Assembly: GCA_023659865.1 (NCBI GenBank)
Contig: JAGXON010000002.1
Span: 1 to 64,000 of the forward strand
Reading direction: 5' to 3'
DNA length: 64,000 nucleotides
From: Candidatus Diapherotrites archaeon LH_S9
GTDB lineage: Archaea > B1Sed10-29 > WALL01 > JAGXON01
The notes under the pieces are model-generated. The model was not told where the DNA came from. It saw nothing but the letters and a program-made list of their open reading frames with translations, and did not search any database. How positions within the stretch are numbered: the stretch's first letter is position 1; every line of letters begins with the position of its first letter. Below, piece after piece: positions 7,653 to 16,113 of this stretch. Both the position numbers and the translations under genes were made by a program.

Positions 7653-8523
7653 GCAGTTCCAGCAACAAAGCTTTCTGGCAATGCATCCTGTTCTCCGCTT
7701 GATCAAATACAACGCTTTGTTCCCCGTCCATCACTTCACTAGTTATTTCGAGGCCTCTATGTGCAGGAAGACCGTGCATGACTATAGCATCGTTGTTCGC
7801 GTGCTTTAGCAGGCTCTGGTTTACTTGGAACGGTGGAAAAACTTTTTTTCTTTTCCTGGCTTCTTTTTCTTTCCCCATGCTTGTCCAGACGTCAGTGTAA
7901 ACCACGTCCGCGTTCTTAACTGCTTTTTCCGGCGAGTGCATTACTTCCGTGGTTTTGACTCTGTCCAGTATCTCCTGATCCGGCTCGTAGTCTTCCGGGC
8001 AACCAACTTTCATAGGCACGTTCAGCTTAGAGCAGATCTGCATCAAAGAATGGCACACGTTGTTACCGTCCCCAACGTACGTCAGGGTAACGTCCAAGCC
8101 CTTGTTTTCTTTGACTGTGTACAGATCCGTTAGCGCTTGGCACGGATGAAGCCAGTCCGTTAAACCGTTCACCACTGGTATTTCTGCGCTTTTAGCTAGG
8201 TCAAGCATTTCCTGGTGTTCGAACAGTCGAGCCATTATCACGTCCACGTACCGCGATAAGACTTTTGCCGTGTCTTCAATGGTTTCTCCTCTTCCTAGTT
8301 GCATGTGCTCGGGTCCTAGGAATTGTGCGTGGCCTCCTAGTTGCGTCATGCCTGTTTCGAAGGACACTCTGGTCCTGGTGCTTGGTTTCTCGAAGATCAT
8401 TGACATTGTCTTGTTCTTTAGGTGTTTCTGGAACGGGTTTTGCTTGAGTTCAGCGGTTTTTTCAAAGATTTTTTCCAGGTCTTGTTTCTTCCAGTTGTAG
8501 ATGTCAACAAAGTTGTTCTTCAT
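7645..8523 (-). CDS. argF: Ornithine carbamoyltransferase, with Gly replacing the usual active-site Cys
   Basis: 292 residues. Carbamoyl-phosphate motif STRTR (48-52), HPCQ (126-129) and the ornithine-binding DVWTSMG (211-217) are intact. The near-universal HCLP motif reads HGLP (250-253), so the cysteine that packs against ornithine is a glycine. The enzyme exchanges ornithine plus carbamoyl phosphate for citrulline plus phosphate; with carbamate kinase immediately upstream on the same strand, a catabolic, ATP-yielding direction is likely. No arginine deiminase is in the window. A TTTAAA box at 8547-8552 gives it its own, probably leaderless, promoter. An altered acceptor substrate is possible. 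Confidence 0.83.
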   Translation of the reverse strand: MKNNFVDIYNWKKQDLEKIFEKTAELKQNPFQKHLKNKTMSMIFEKPSTRTRVSFETGMTQLGGHAQFLGPEHMQLGRGETIEDTAKVLSRYVDVIMARLFEHQEMLDLAKSAEIPVVNGLTDWLHPCQALTDLYTVKENKGLDVTLTYVGDGNNVCHSLMQICSKLNVPMKVGCPEDYEPDQEILDRVKTTEVMHSPEKAVKNADVVYTDVWTSMGKEKEARKRKKVFPPFQVNQSLLKHANNDAIVMHGLPAHRGLEITSEVMDGEQSVVFDQAENRMHCQKALLLELLS

Positions 8524-8546
8524 TGATTTGTTTGAGAAAAAGAGGG

Positions 8547-8552
8547 TTTAAA
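8547..8552 (-). promoter_or_regulatory. TATA-like box of the carbamoyltransferase gene
   Basis: TTTAAA (palindromic) lies about 24-29 bases upstream of the minus-strand start at 8523, the spacing expected for a leaderless archaeal transcript. It sits in the 37-base gap after carbamate kinase. Confidence 0.45.
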
Positions 8553-8560
8553 TGGTTTTT

Positions 8561-9499
8561 TTAGTCGGTGATAACTGTACCTGCCTGGCCTTTCAAGGCT
8601 TTTTCTGCTTTTCCTAGTGAAGTTATCATGCAGGCTTCTCCTCCTGATTTAACGAATCTGATTGCTGCTTTTATTTTGGGTTTCATGCTTCCTTCAGTGA
8701 ATTGGTCTTGTTCCATGTATTCCTTGGCTTCTTCAGTCGTCATTTTGTTTACTGGTTTTTGTTGTTCTGTGCCGTAGTCGAGAAATACTTTGTCTACGTC
8801 GGTGAGGATTATCAGTAGTTCGGCTCCGAAGGCTTGCGCCAGCCTTTCCGAGGCCAGGTCCTTGTCTATAACTGCTTCAATGCCTTCGAGGCCTTTTTCG
8901 GTTTCGATTACTGGTATTCCGCCTCCGCCGCATGCTATGACTATGTTTTCTTCAGCTGCTCTGGCGATTGGTTTTTCTTCGATGATTTGTTTTGGGTCTG
9001 GTGAAGGGACAACTCTTCTGTATTTGTCTCCAGAGGTTTTTTTGATGTTCCAGTCTTTCTGCTCGGAAAGTCTTTTGGCTTCTTTTTCTGTGTAGAATGG
9101 TCCTACAGGTTTTGTTGGGTTCTGGAATGCTGGGTCGTTTTCATCGACTTTGACTTGAGTAATTATGGTGAAAACGTCTTTTTTTACTCCTCTTTTGTCG
9201 AGTTCTTCTGAGAGTGTTTGCTGGAGCAAGTAACCGATTTCTCCTTGGCTGTCGGCGACGCAGACGTCTAGAGGCAGTGCTGGAACCTCTGATTCTGCTT
9301 CTTCTTGTTGTATGAGTAAAGCTCCTACTTGAGGCCCGTTACCATGCGATAGGATGATTTCGTGTCCTTCTTCAACCATTTTTGCTATCTGGTTTGCTGT
9401 TGACTGAAGGTTCTGCAGTTGCTGGGTTACTGTGCCTTTTTCTCCTGGCTTTATGAGCGCGTTTCCTCCGAGTGCTATGACTACTGACTTGATTACCAT
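8561..9499 (-). CDS. arcC: Carbamate kinase
   Basis: 312 residues, the normal length. ALGGNAL (residues 9-15) and SHGNGPQVG are the amino-acid-kinase-family phosphate and carbamate loops; CGGGGIPV and VIDKDLASERLA are the ATP-side motifs, and EGSMKPKI lies near the C-terminus. It converts carbamoyl phosphate plus ADP into ATP plus carbamate (CO2 and ammonia). Upstream on the minus strand there is a strong ATTTATAAA box (9522-9530), about 27 bases from the ATG. The pairing with the carbamoyltransferase suggests substrate-level ATP production from citrulline. Confidence 0.93.
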   Translation of the reverse strand: MVIKSVVIALGGNALIKPGEKGTVTQQLQNLQSTANQIAKMVEEGHEIILSHGNGPQVGALLIQQEEAESEVPALPLDVCVADSQGEIGYLLQQTLSEELDKRGVKKDVFTIITQVKVDENDPAFQNPTKPVGPFYTEKEAKRLSEQKDWNIKKTSGDKYRRVVPSPDPKQIIEEKPIARAAEENIVIACGGGGIPVIETEKGLEGIEAVIDKDLASERLAQAFGAELLIILTDVDKVFLDYGTEQQKPVNKMTTEEAKEYMEQDQFTEGSMKPKIKAAIRFVKSGGEACMITSLGKAEKALKGQAGTVITD

Positions 9500-9521
9500 T
9501 GTTTTTGAAGAAGTTCCAGAG

Positions 9522-9530
9522 ATTTATAAA
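9522..9530 (-). promoter_or_regulatory. TATA box of the carbamate kinase gene
   Basis: ATTTATAAA is centred about 27 bases upstream of the arcC ATG on the minus strand, consistent with a leaderless transcript. It lies just before the stop of uppS. Confidence 0.5.
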
Positions 9531-9538
9531 TCTTGTGT

Positions 9539-10216
9539 TCAGTGCCCAAATCTTCTTTCCCTGGATTGGAATTCGTTCACGACTTTCTCCAGGTCTTTTT
9601 CAGTGATTTCTGGCCAGAATTTGTCGAGGAACTTTAGTTCAGAGTAAGTTGTTTGCCAGGGCATGAATCCGGACATTCTTTTGGTTCCGCTGGTTCTGAT
9701 CACGAGATCTGGTTCGGTCTTGATTTGCAGTTCTGAGAAAAAGTTTTCTTCGTCAACAGGTTCCTGCTTTTTTGAGAGGTTTTGGGCTGCTGAAAGGATT
9801 TCTTGCCTGCCTCCGTAAGCGACTCCGAGGTAAAGGGTTTTGTTGCTGTAGTTTCGGGTTTTTTTCTGCAGTTGTCTAGCGGTTTCTTGAAGACTTTCAG
9901 GAAGTTTTTGAAGTTCTCCTTTTATTTTCACGTTTATTCTTTGTGAGTGTATGGTTTGGTTGTCGGCGAGGTTTTCCAAGTTTCTTTCGAGTAACGGGAG
10001 AAACTTTTCCAGTTCCTGGGTCCCTCTGTCCAGGTTCTCGGTTGAAAGAGTCCAGAACACTACTTCTTCTGCTCCTGAGGCAAAGCTCCATTCTACTGCT
10101 TCTCTTGCTTTTTTAGCTCCTTTTTGATATGCTTCCTCTAAGCTTATTCCTTGTTTTTTCGCGTATCTTCGGTTCCCGTCAGGGATAAAACCTATTGACT
10201 GAATCACCTGGAACAC
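9539..10216 (-). CDS. uppS: Isoprenyl (cis-prenyl) transferase, UppS family
   Basis: 225 residues. FIPDGNRRYAKK holds the catalytic Asp13 and the DGNRR signature; FWTLSTEN, AYGGRQEI and DLVIRTSGTKRMSGFMPWQ, with YSEL and WPE after it, are the family blocks in the right order. It condenses isopentenyl diphosphate in cis to make the long polyprenyl carrier (dolichol type in archaea) used for N-glycosylation. That matches the many N-glycosylation sequons in the surface proteins encoded downstream. The gene is divergent from the pilus operon starting at 10272. Confidence 0.92.
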   Translation of the reverse strand: MFQVIQSIGFIPDGNRRYAKKQGISLEEAYQKGAKKAREAVEWSFASGAEEVVFWTLSTENLDRGTQELEKFLPLLERNLENLADNQTIHSQRINVKIKGELQKLPESLQETARQLQKKTRNYSNKTLYLGVAYGGRQEILSAAQNLSKKQEPVDEENFFSELQIKTEPDLVIRTSGTKRMSGFMPWQTTYSELKFLDKFWPEITEKDLEKVVNEFQSRERRFGH

Positions 10217-10240
10217 CTGGAAAAGTTTTAGTTAAAAAAA

Positions 10241-10248
10241 TTTAAATA
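10241..10248 (+). promoter_or_regulatory. TATA box of the first pilus operon
   Basis: TTTAAATA lies 24-31 bases before the ATG at 10272, so the operon transcript is probably leaderless. Confidence 0.5.
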
Positions 10249-10271
10249 CCTTACTGAACTAGCTTTAATTG

Positions 10272-10868
10272 ATGCTAAATAAGAAAGGAATTAGTCCAAT
10301 AGTTTCTTACGTCATTATAATCGCTATCGTTAGCACTGTCGCTATCGGTTCATACATCTGGGCGAGTAATCAAATGAGTCAAATAGAGGATTATCCTTTG
10401 CTCATCAGGATGGAGAACCAGATGATTAGCGTTGGAAACGCCGTCGAGAACGTTGCTAACGGAGACGTTAACTTCACGACCGTAATCGACCTGAATTACA
10501 ATAAAGGAATAATGAAAGTGAACGCGTCCGAGAACTCAATAAAGTATATAGGACAGTTATCTGCCTCCCAGTACCAAGGAAACGTTCAAAGAGACGCTGA
10601 TTGCTCCGATTCTTGTCCAAAAGATTGTATCGTATCAAAAGATACTGAAACAGGAATAAAAATGGTTAAAATACCTGAAACTCGTGTCTTCCGAGGCTCA
10701 ACCGGTTTCAAAACCGCTCAAAGGTTCGAGGCCATGGCTTGCTTTAATGACATAGAGCTAACGAATTCAGGAGCGTGCACCGGAAGATCCGGACCGAGCG
10801 TGCAACTGATCTTGCGAAAAACCGGTTACTCCGGATCCAAGCCTAAAGTAGAGGTACAAATATGTTGA
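10272..10868 (+). CDS. Archaeal type IV pilin-like protein
   Basis: 198 residues from the ATG at 10272 (the TTG three bases upstream is a less likely start). MLNKKGISPIVSYVIIIAIV is a class III signal sequence: short basic leader, Lys-Gly, then a hydrophobic segment that forms the filament core after cleavage by a prepilin peptidase, closely resembling the archaeal KKGISPIV pilin type. The exported part has Cys residues (SDSCPKDC, GACTG) that may form disulfides. First gene of the operon, leaderless promoter upstream; its end overlaps the next pilin-like gene by seven bases. Confidence 0.75.
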   Translation: MLNKKGISPIVSYVIIIAIVSTVAIGSYIWASNQMSQIEDYPLLIRMENQMISVGNAVENVANGDVNFTTVIDLNYNKGIMKVNASENSIKYIGQLSASQYQGNVQRDADCSDSCPKDCIVSKDTETGIKMVKIPETRVFRGSTGFKTAQRFEAMACFNDIELTNSGACTGRSGPSVQLILRKTGYSGSKPKVEVQIC

Positions 10869-11311
10869 ACAAAGGCCAGATCCTGACTGTAGGATTTGTC
10901 ATAAGGATCGCTCTAGGTTTGTTGCTGGTTCTAGGTCTTTTTTATGCTTCAAACAGTTTCAGCGAGCGAGTTAAAAAGCGCTTGATGCGGGATATTTTAA
11001 CGAGTTCTGCTCAGACCATGAGCTCTCAAGTTATTGATGGTGTGAAGTACCTGGATGAAAAGACCACTGTGAACAAAAAGTTTCGTATTCCTGAAGTCAG
11101 TGGTTTTGAAGGCGGTTATCGAGTCAAAATCGTTAATTCTTCAGGTGTATTGTTCGCTGAAGCAAGATCGAACAAATGGAACGACGTTTATTCGCGGCAA
11201 CCAATATACTTAAATGCTAGCAAAGTATATTACCAAGGTGTGGCACACCCGCCCATAACCTGCATTCAATTGAACAAAACCTCTGGATACAACTTAATCC
11301 TGGGATGTTAA
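10862..11311 (+). CDS. Pilin-like protein
   Basis: 149 residues with an N-terminal MLNKGQILTVGFVIRIALG, a class III signal sequence (NKGQ) and one hydrophobic core helix. The remainder is a small soluble, beta-rich-looking domain with two Cys near the C-terminus. No named family recognised. Its position between a pilin and the secretion ATPase indicates a minor pilin or assembly subunit of the same machine. Confidence 0.65.
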   Translation: MLNKGQILTVGFVIRIALGLLLVLGLFYASNSFSERVKKRLMRDILTSSAQTMSSQVIDGVKYLDEKTTVNKKFRIPEVSGFEGGYRVKIVNSSGVLFAEARSNKWNDVYSRQPIYLNASKVYYQGVAHPPITCIQLNKTSGYNLILGC

Positions 11312-13146
11312 GAATGGCTTTACCAAAAGAAGCTTTGAGAAAAGCGCGAGAACGACTTAAAAAACTAAAGAAAGGGAAGGGGAAGAAACCTTCGCCCGAA
11401 GAGATAGACAAAGCGTACGATGAGCTTACGAGCTACGTTGAAAGAATGGAGGAAGAAGAAAGAAAAAAAGAAGAAGAAGAATTCGTTGAAGGTACTCTGT
11501 CAAAATCTTTGACCGGTAGCACCGCAGAAATAGAAAAAAAGAAATCAGGAATAGATATCTCAGAAGCCAGTGAAGAAGAAATAAAGAACCTTCCGCTCGA
11601 AATGCAGGAGATACCAGAAGAATACGTCTCGAAAATGGTGGCGAAGTGGAAACCGCCTAAGTTAACCGAAATCGATAAAACTTACCCGTTGATAGAGCCT
11701 TTCGCTTACGCTAATCTTACTTGGGATGAAGACGAAGAAAAATTACGCTACACGCTGATGGAGCCAGATCTAACAAGAAACCAGGAAAAGAAACTAGCGG
11801 CATTAAAGGATCTGGTCATGGGAATGGTTGATGTCAAAGCAGGAAAACTTGAAAGAGAAAAAGCCGGGAAAATGCTTGACGAAAAAGCAGACAAGGCAAT
11901 AGAAAACTATGGAATAGAAACTAACGAAAAAGAAAGAGACAAACTGCTGTACTACATGAAAAGAGACTTCCTCGGTCTCGGGAAAATAGAGCCGCTTATG
12001 CACGACCCCACAATTGAAGACATCTCGTGCGACGGTATCGGAATCCCAATATACATCTATCACAGGAAATACGCTTCCGTATCCACGAACATCGCGTTCG
12101 AAGAAGACGAACTCAACTCATTCATCACCAAACTAGCACAAAAATGCGGTAGACACATATCTGTAGCAAACCCTCTGCTGGACGGAGCGCTACCAAACGG
12201 ATCTAGAGTTCAAGCAACGTACTCAGCGGAGAAAGCCATAGCCATGAAAGGATCAACGTTCACCATACGTAAGTTCAGCGAAGACCCGTTCACGGTAACA
12301 GACATGATAAACTTCGGAACCATCCCCCCCCTCGTAGCAGCGTACCTCTGGCTCACGCTCGAATACGAAAAAACACTATTGGTTTCCGGAGGAACAGCAT
12401 CAGGAAAAACCTGCATGCTTAACGCACTATCCATGTTCCTACCGCAAGACCGAAAAATAGTCAGCATCGAAGACACGCCAGAAATCCGTCTACCTCACGA
12501 ACACTGGACGCAAAAAGTAGTCAGAAGCAGTTTCAGCAGAGGAGGAGAAGGCGGAGTATCAATGCAAGACCTTCTAAGAGCAGCACTAAGAGAAAGACCT
12601 GACGAACTAATCGTAGGAGAAGTAAGAGGAGCCGAAGCCTACGTTCTGTTCCAAGCCATGGCCACTGGACACCCTGGACTTTCTACAATCCACGCTGACT
12701 CTGTAGACGCTGTGCTGCACCGTTTGATAACTCCTCCAATCGACTTGCCTACTGGCCTGTTACAGCACCTTGACATGGTCATGATCTTGACGAAAGCAAG
12801 AGTAGAAGGAATAGAAGTCAGGAGAATGAAGGAGCTCGTGGAAATAATTGGAATGAGAAAAGGAAAACCAATAACCAACACGATAATGAAATGGAGGGCT
12901 TCAGACGACACGTTCGAGTTCAGTTCCGACAAATCGTACATGCTCCAATCCATCATAAAAGACAAGGGGATAAAAGAAAAAAGCATCTGGAAGGAAGTGA
13001 AAAGAAGAGAGAAAATCATAGAATGGATGAGAAAAAAGGAGATAAGACAGTACAAAGAAGTAGGAAAAATAATATCCCAGTACTACTCGAACCCAGAAGA
13101 AGTCCTCAAAAAAATAGATGAAATTGAGTCAACTACCCCGCCCTGA
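11305..13146 (+). CDS. Type II/IV secretion system ATPase (TadA/GspE family, archaeal pilus)
   Basis: 613 residues. A charged, Lys/Glu-rich N-terminal region (1-110) precedes the N-terminal ATPase domain; Walker A is GGTASGKT (362-369), the Asp box IEDTPE, Walker B LIVGEVRG (435-442) and the His box STIHADS. It powers extension of the filament built from the neighbouring pilins with the two TadC-type proteins downstream. The start may equally be the ATG at 11314. The last residues (STTPP) and the stop codon come from an inserted mini-IscB element, not from the original gene, so the native C-terminus has been replaced. Confidence 0.88.
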   Translation: MLRMALPKEALRKARERLKKLKKGKGKKPSPEEIDKAYDELTSYVERMEEEERKKEEEEFVEGTLSKSLTGSTAEIEKKKSGIDISEASEEEIKNLPLEMQEIPEEYVSKMVAKWKPPKLTEIDKTYPLIEPFAYANLTWDEDEEKLRYTLMEPDLTRNQEKKLAALKDLVMGMVDVKAGKLEREKAGKMLDEKADKAIENYGIETNEKERDKLLYYMKRDFLGLGKIEPLMHDPTIEDISCDGIGIPIYIYHRKYASVSTNIAFEEDELNSFITKLAQKCGRHISVANPLLDGALPNGSRVQATYSAEKAIAMKGSTFTIRKFSEDPFTVTDMINFGTIPPLVAAYLWLTLEYEKTLLVSGGTASGKTCMLNALSMFLPQDRKIVSIEDTPEIRLPHEHWTQKVVRSSFSRGGEGGVSMQDLLRAALRERPDELIVGEVRGAEAYVLFQAMATGHPGLSTIHADSVDAVLHRLITPPIDLPTGLLQHLDMVMILTKARVEGIEVRRMKELVEIIGMRKGKPITNTIMKWRASDDTFEFSSDKSYMLQSIIKDKGIKEKSIWKEVKRREKIIEWMRKKEIRQYKEVGKIISQYYSNPEEVLKKIDEIESTTPP

Positions 13147-13395
13147 AGGACAGGGCTTGTCCCGTAAGGGACAAGAGCAATTAGTTGATCAGGAGGCATA
13201 AAGAATGCAGAAGTTATCAGCAAAGTTAAAGAACGTACCTAGAAGTACTTCTCCAGCTTCTAGCCCTACAAGCAAGACTCTAAGCAAGAAGGCAACTCCT
13301 AGTGAGTCTGGCAAAGTACTGACTGATAACAGCTCCGAGGAGAACCCACGCTCTGGCAAGAGCGAACAGGACTCGAGAGTACCTGTCCTAAACAT
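13134..13395 (+). ncRNA. Predicted omega-RNA-like guide RNA region of the mini-element
   Basis: Contains the same hairpin series as the full element: an imperfect terminal hairpin (13136-13155), a perfect 8-base stem with a GTAA tetraloop (13156-13175), a weaker GCAA-loop hairpin (one stem base changed) and a CGCTCT/AGAGCG stem. In IscB systems the guide RNA scaffold lies upstream of, and here overlaps, the start of the ORF; the guide would be the roughly 16 bases left of 13134. Because the nuclease is deleted, any RNA would have to work with the IscB made at 16601. Confidence 0.45.
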
Positions 13396-13524
13396 GCAAG
13401 GAAAACCACTTATGCCAACAAAACCCTGGAAAGCACGGAAGTTACTGGAGGAAGAAAAAGCAAACGGAAAAATCGAGGAGGTGAAAAGGCGTTCCCCTCC
13501 TGAAGGACAGGGCCTCCACGCCCA
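13134..13524 (+). mobile_element. Internally deleted IscB element (non-autonomous derivative)
   Basis: About 390 bases almost identical to both ends of the IscB element at 16529. Left side: TCAAC then TACCCCGCCCTGAAGGAC, the perfect hairpin CTTGTCCC-GTAA-GGGACAAG (13156-13175) and the whole ncRNA-like region; right side: the last codons of iscB and a terminal CCTGAAGGACAGGGC imperfect hairpin. About 1098 bases are missing relative to the full copy, with a GCAAA microhomology at the junction. It sits exactly between the ATPase gene, whose stop it supplies, and the TadC gene. Confidence 0.85.
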
Positions 13525-13534
13525 ATTGAGATGA
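13205..13534 (+). pseudogene. iscB: iscB remnant: N-terminal and C-terminal ends fused by in-frame deletion
   Basis: 109 codons remain open: the low-complexity N-terminal part, the PLMP motif segment (PLMPTKPWKARKLLE) and then directly the last 20 codons (ANGKIEEVKRRS...). RuvC, bridge helix and HNH regions are all gone. The deletion is a multiple of three, so the frame is kept and its TGA still overlaps the ATG of the following TadC gene (ATGA). Confidence 0.8.
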
Positions 13535-14412
13535 TTTTTTCAAAAAGATACGGCCTGTTCGCCAGGACACTGCTAAAAAAACCAGCAGAAAAAACAAAGA
13601 AGATATTCCTAAGGCTAGGGCCAACTCTTGAAAAAGCACAGCTTGGTCTAACGCCAACAGAATACATTTCTTCTTTCCTGCTAACCCTTATCCTCGTGCT
13701 TCCTCTTATAGCTATTCTAGGTTTGCTCGGAGCCTACGTGGTGGTGGGAAACACTTTACTGAGATCAATCGTGCTTGATATTGCGATCGTGACAGGTTCA
13801 GGAGGAGTCATGTACCTATTTTACTTAATTTTTCCGAGAACCAGAATCAACTCTCTTAAAAGAAAACTCAATCAGCACGCTCCCTACGCCGCCACACACC
13901 TGGCAACCCTAGCAGGAACAGGAGTGCCACCCTCGGAAATCTTTCGCATGCTTGGAGAATTCAAGGAATACGGGGAAGTAGCCAAAACCTGTGAAAGGAT
14001 AGCAAGAAACATAAAGGTATTTGGATACGACACTCTAACTGCAATATCAAAAGAAGCGCAGACCACTCCATCTAACATCATGAAAGACCTCTTATGGACA
14101 ATGGTGGCAACCATCCGAACCGGAGGAGATCTAAGGGAAGTGCTCACGGAAAAAGCAGCAAGTCTATTGCAGGAGCAGAGAAGAAAAGAAGAAAAATACA
14201 TAGAAACCCTATCTATGATGGCGGAAATTTATTCAACCGTTTTCGTAGCAGGAGTTATAATGATGTTCGTCCTCGTATCAATAATGGGAATAATGGGAGG
14301 ACTACCCATTCCCGTCAAACTATTGCTTCAGACAGTAACATACATCGGAATCCCAATAGCAGCAATTGCATTCCTAACCATAGTAGAATCAAGCAAGCCC
14401 ACAGGACTATAA
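13531..14412 (+). CDS. TadC/GspF-type pilus platform membrane protein (T2SSF)
   Basis: 293 residues. Several membrane segments: a pair around residues 47-95 and a pair near the C-terminus (230-285), flanking the cytoplasmic helical T2SSF region that contains the GTGVPPSEIFRML and RTGGDLREVL blocks characteristic of the family (a gatherer such as G-x-P followed by E and the TGGD loop). It forms the inner-membrane platform that couples the ATPase to pilin assembly. The ATG lies immediately after the mini-IscB element, whose ORF stop overlaps it. A second T2SSF gene follows one base downstream. Confidence 0.8.
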   Translation: MIFSKRYGLFARTLLKKPAEKTKKIFLRLGPTLEKAQLGLTPTEYISSFLLTLILVLPLIAILGLLGAYVVVGNTLLRSIVLDIAIVTGSGGVMYLFYLIFPRTRINSLKRKLNQHAPYAATHLATLAGTGVPPSEIFRMLGEFKEYGEVAKTCERIARNIKVFGYDTLTAISKEAQTTPSNIMKDLLWTMVATIRTGGDLREVLTEKAASLLQEQRRKEEKYIETLSMMAEIYSTVFVAGVIMMFVLVSIMGIMGGLPIPVKLLLQTVTYIGIPIAAIAFLTIVESSKPTGL

Positions 14413-14413
14413 C

Positions 14414-15625
14414 ATGGCAAAAGAACTAAAGTACTCAGCGCTCGGAGAAGCCAGAAAAAAAATAGAAAACATTCCACGAATATGGAAACTAACCTGGCTA
14501 GCGCTAACCCTAACAGTATCAGTCACGCTAATCGCCCTACTACTCGGAATAGACATACTACCAATCATAATCGCGGACTTCTTCCTTATATTCGGTCCAA
14601 TAGCCGCACTCACCTACTGGAAACAGAAAAGAATCACGAGCATAGAAACACACTTCCCAGGATTCCTAAGAGACCTTGCAGAATTCAGAAGAGCAGGAAT
14701 ATCTTTACCACAAGCAGTCGAAAACGCTTCAGAAAACGATTACGGGCAACTATCGCCAGAAGTTGAAAGAATGGCAATGGAAATGTCCTGGGGAAACAGC
14801 TTCAAACAAGGAATGGAAACACTAAAAGACCGAGTAGAAAGCGATATGATAAAAAGAGCCGTGTCAATACTTACAGCAGCTCAGGAATCCGGAGGAGACA
14901 TAACAAGCATCCTTGAAACCATTTCAGCTGACTTACAGAAACTGAAAGAACTACAAGAAGAAAGGAAAAGCAAACTATCAGTCTACACAGCCACCATCTA
15001 TGTCATCTACCTGCTGCTATTGTTTATCATCGTCATGCTTGCAGAAACACTGGCGCCAGCAATTCCAAAGATACAGACGGCAGGACAATTCCTCGGAGGA
15101 GGAGGAAGCGAAATATCAGAAAAAGCATTCAGAGAACTCCTGTACCACGTGAGCCTGATAGAAGCATTCTTCGCAGGACTCATATCAGGAAAAATGGGAA
15201 CAGGAAGAATCACAGCAGGAATAAAACACAGCATAATCCTAGTGAGCGTAACACTCGGAGTGTTCTTCTTCATCCAACCGCCAGGACCAATGATGCAAAT
15301 GTCGAACAACATAATCGAGGTACCACCAGTCGAAGGATTCAGAGGAGGACAGCTCTCAAAAACACTAACATTCACCCAAACAATCTCAACCAAAAAAATA
15401 GCGGAAAAAGTAAGAGAAATAGCCAAAAGCAAAAACAGACCAAAATACAAGGACATAACAACAGACGACATCAAGTTCTCCCAAAGAAACTGCAAACCAT
15501 GCAGAGAAGGAAAAATAACCATCACCAAAAACAAAATAACCGTCACACAATCCGCTGAACTGGAAGTAAGCACTTCCTACAGAAACGGCCAGTACGTCAT
15601 AGCCATGCAAACTCCTACCAGCTGA
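14414..15625 (+). CDS. TadC/GspF-type platform protein with extra C-terminal domain
   Basis: 403 residues. Two hydrophobic segments near residues 28-70, a T2SSF region (ETHFPGFLRDLAEFRRAGISLPQAVE; then AAQESGGDITSILE) and further membrane segments at about 190-215 and 270-295. The last about 100 residues (from IIEVPPVEG) are Thr/Lys-rich with two Cys (NCKPC) and are probably exposed outside the membrane, which is more than standard T2SSF proteins carry. With the preceding gene it supplies two platform subunits, as in archaeal pilus systems. Confidence 0.78.
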   Translation: MAKELKYSALGEARKKIENIPRIWKLTWLALTLTVSVTLIALLLGIDILPIIIADFFLIFGPIAALTYWKQKRITSIETHFPGFLRDLAEFRRAGISLPQAVENASENDYGQLSPEVERMAMEMSWGNSFKQGMETLKDRVESDMIKRAVSILTAAQESGGDITSILETISADLQKLKELQEERKSKLSVYTATIYVIYLLLLFIIVMLAETLAPAIPKIQTAGQFLGGGGSEISEKAFRELLYHVSLIEAFFAGLISGKMGTGRITAGIKHSIILVSVTLGVFFFIQPPGPMMQMSNNIIEVPPVEGFRGGQLSKTLTFTQTISTKKIAEKVREIAKSKNRPKYKDITTDDIKFSQRNCKPCREGKITITKNKITVTQSAELEVSTSYRNGQYVIAMQTPTS

Positions 15626-15636
15626 CGAGGAAAAAA

Positions 15637-16113
15637 ATGAAAAAAGGAAACCTTAGCATAGAATTCATATTCGCAGTAACCTTATTCCTAGCCATGTTCT
15701 GGGTTACGTTTAACCAAGTATCTGAATCTATCAGCATAAAGTCAGAAAGGATCGACCTCAAGCAGCAAGGAGCAGAGGCGATGTCAAACCACTTCATGCA
15801 CTCACCAGGAGAACCAGTAAACTGGACGTTCTCCACTGCCACGGACATGGCGTTCGCAACATACCTGAGCAATGTGACTCAAGCTAACACACTTAATGCC
15901 ACGAAACTGGATGAAATAGATGGGGAAAGCTGCTCGGAAATCAGATCTCCTTACTTCAACGGACTTAACTTCCGCATGAAAGTGGAAACAGATCACGAGG
16001 AATGGGAGTGCAACGCCGTCCATGAACCTAGCGTGCCAAGCATAAACCGACAGGTGTACGTTTACAAAAACAGCGAGTATTACGCAGGGGTGCTCACTTT
16101 ATGGGTATGGTGA
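15637..16113 (+). CDS. Pilin-like protein (TadE-like N-terminus)
   Basis: 158 residues. MKKGNLSIEFIFAVTLFLAM is a class III signal sequence; Glu in the IEF segment corresponds to the conserved Glu-5 of pilins, and the pattern resembles TadE/pseudopilins. The exported domain has Cys residues (SCSEIR, WECNAV) and several N-glycosylation sequons. No specific family name can be assigned. Its end overlaps the next gene. Confidence 0.65.
   Translation: MKKGNLSIEFIFAVTLFLAMFWVTFNQVSESISIKSERIDLKQQGAEAMSNHFMHSPGEPVNWTFSTATDMAFATYLSNVTQANTLNATKLDEIDGESCSEIRSPYFNGLNFRMKVETDHEEWECNAVHEPSVPSINRQVYVYKNSEYYAGVLTLWVW

Noticed and set aside
13205..13534. 109-codon frame as a small functional protein gene
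   Set aside because: It is the two ends of iscB joined by an internal deletion; no domain remains complete. Recorded as a pseudogene within a mini-element.
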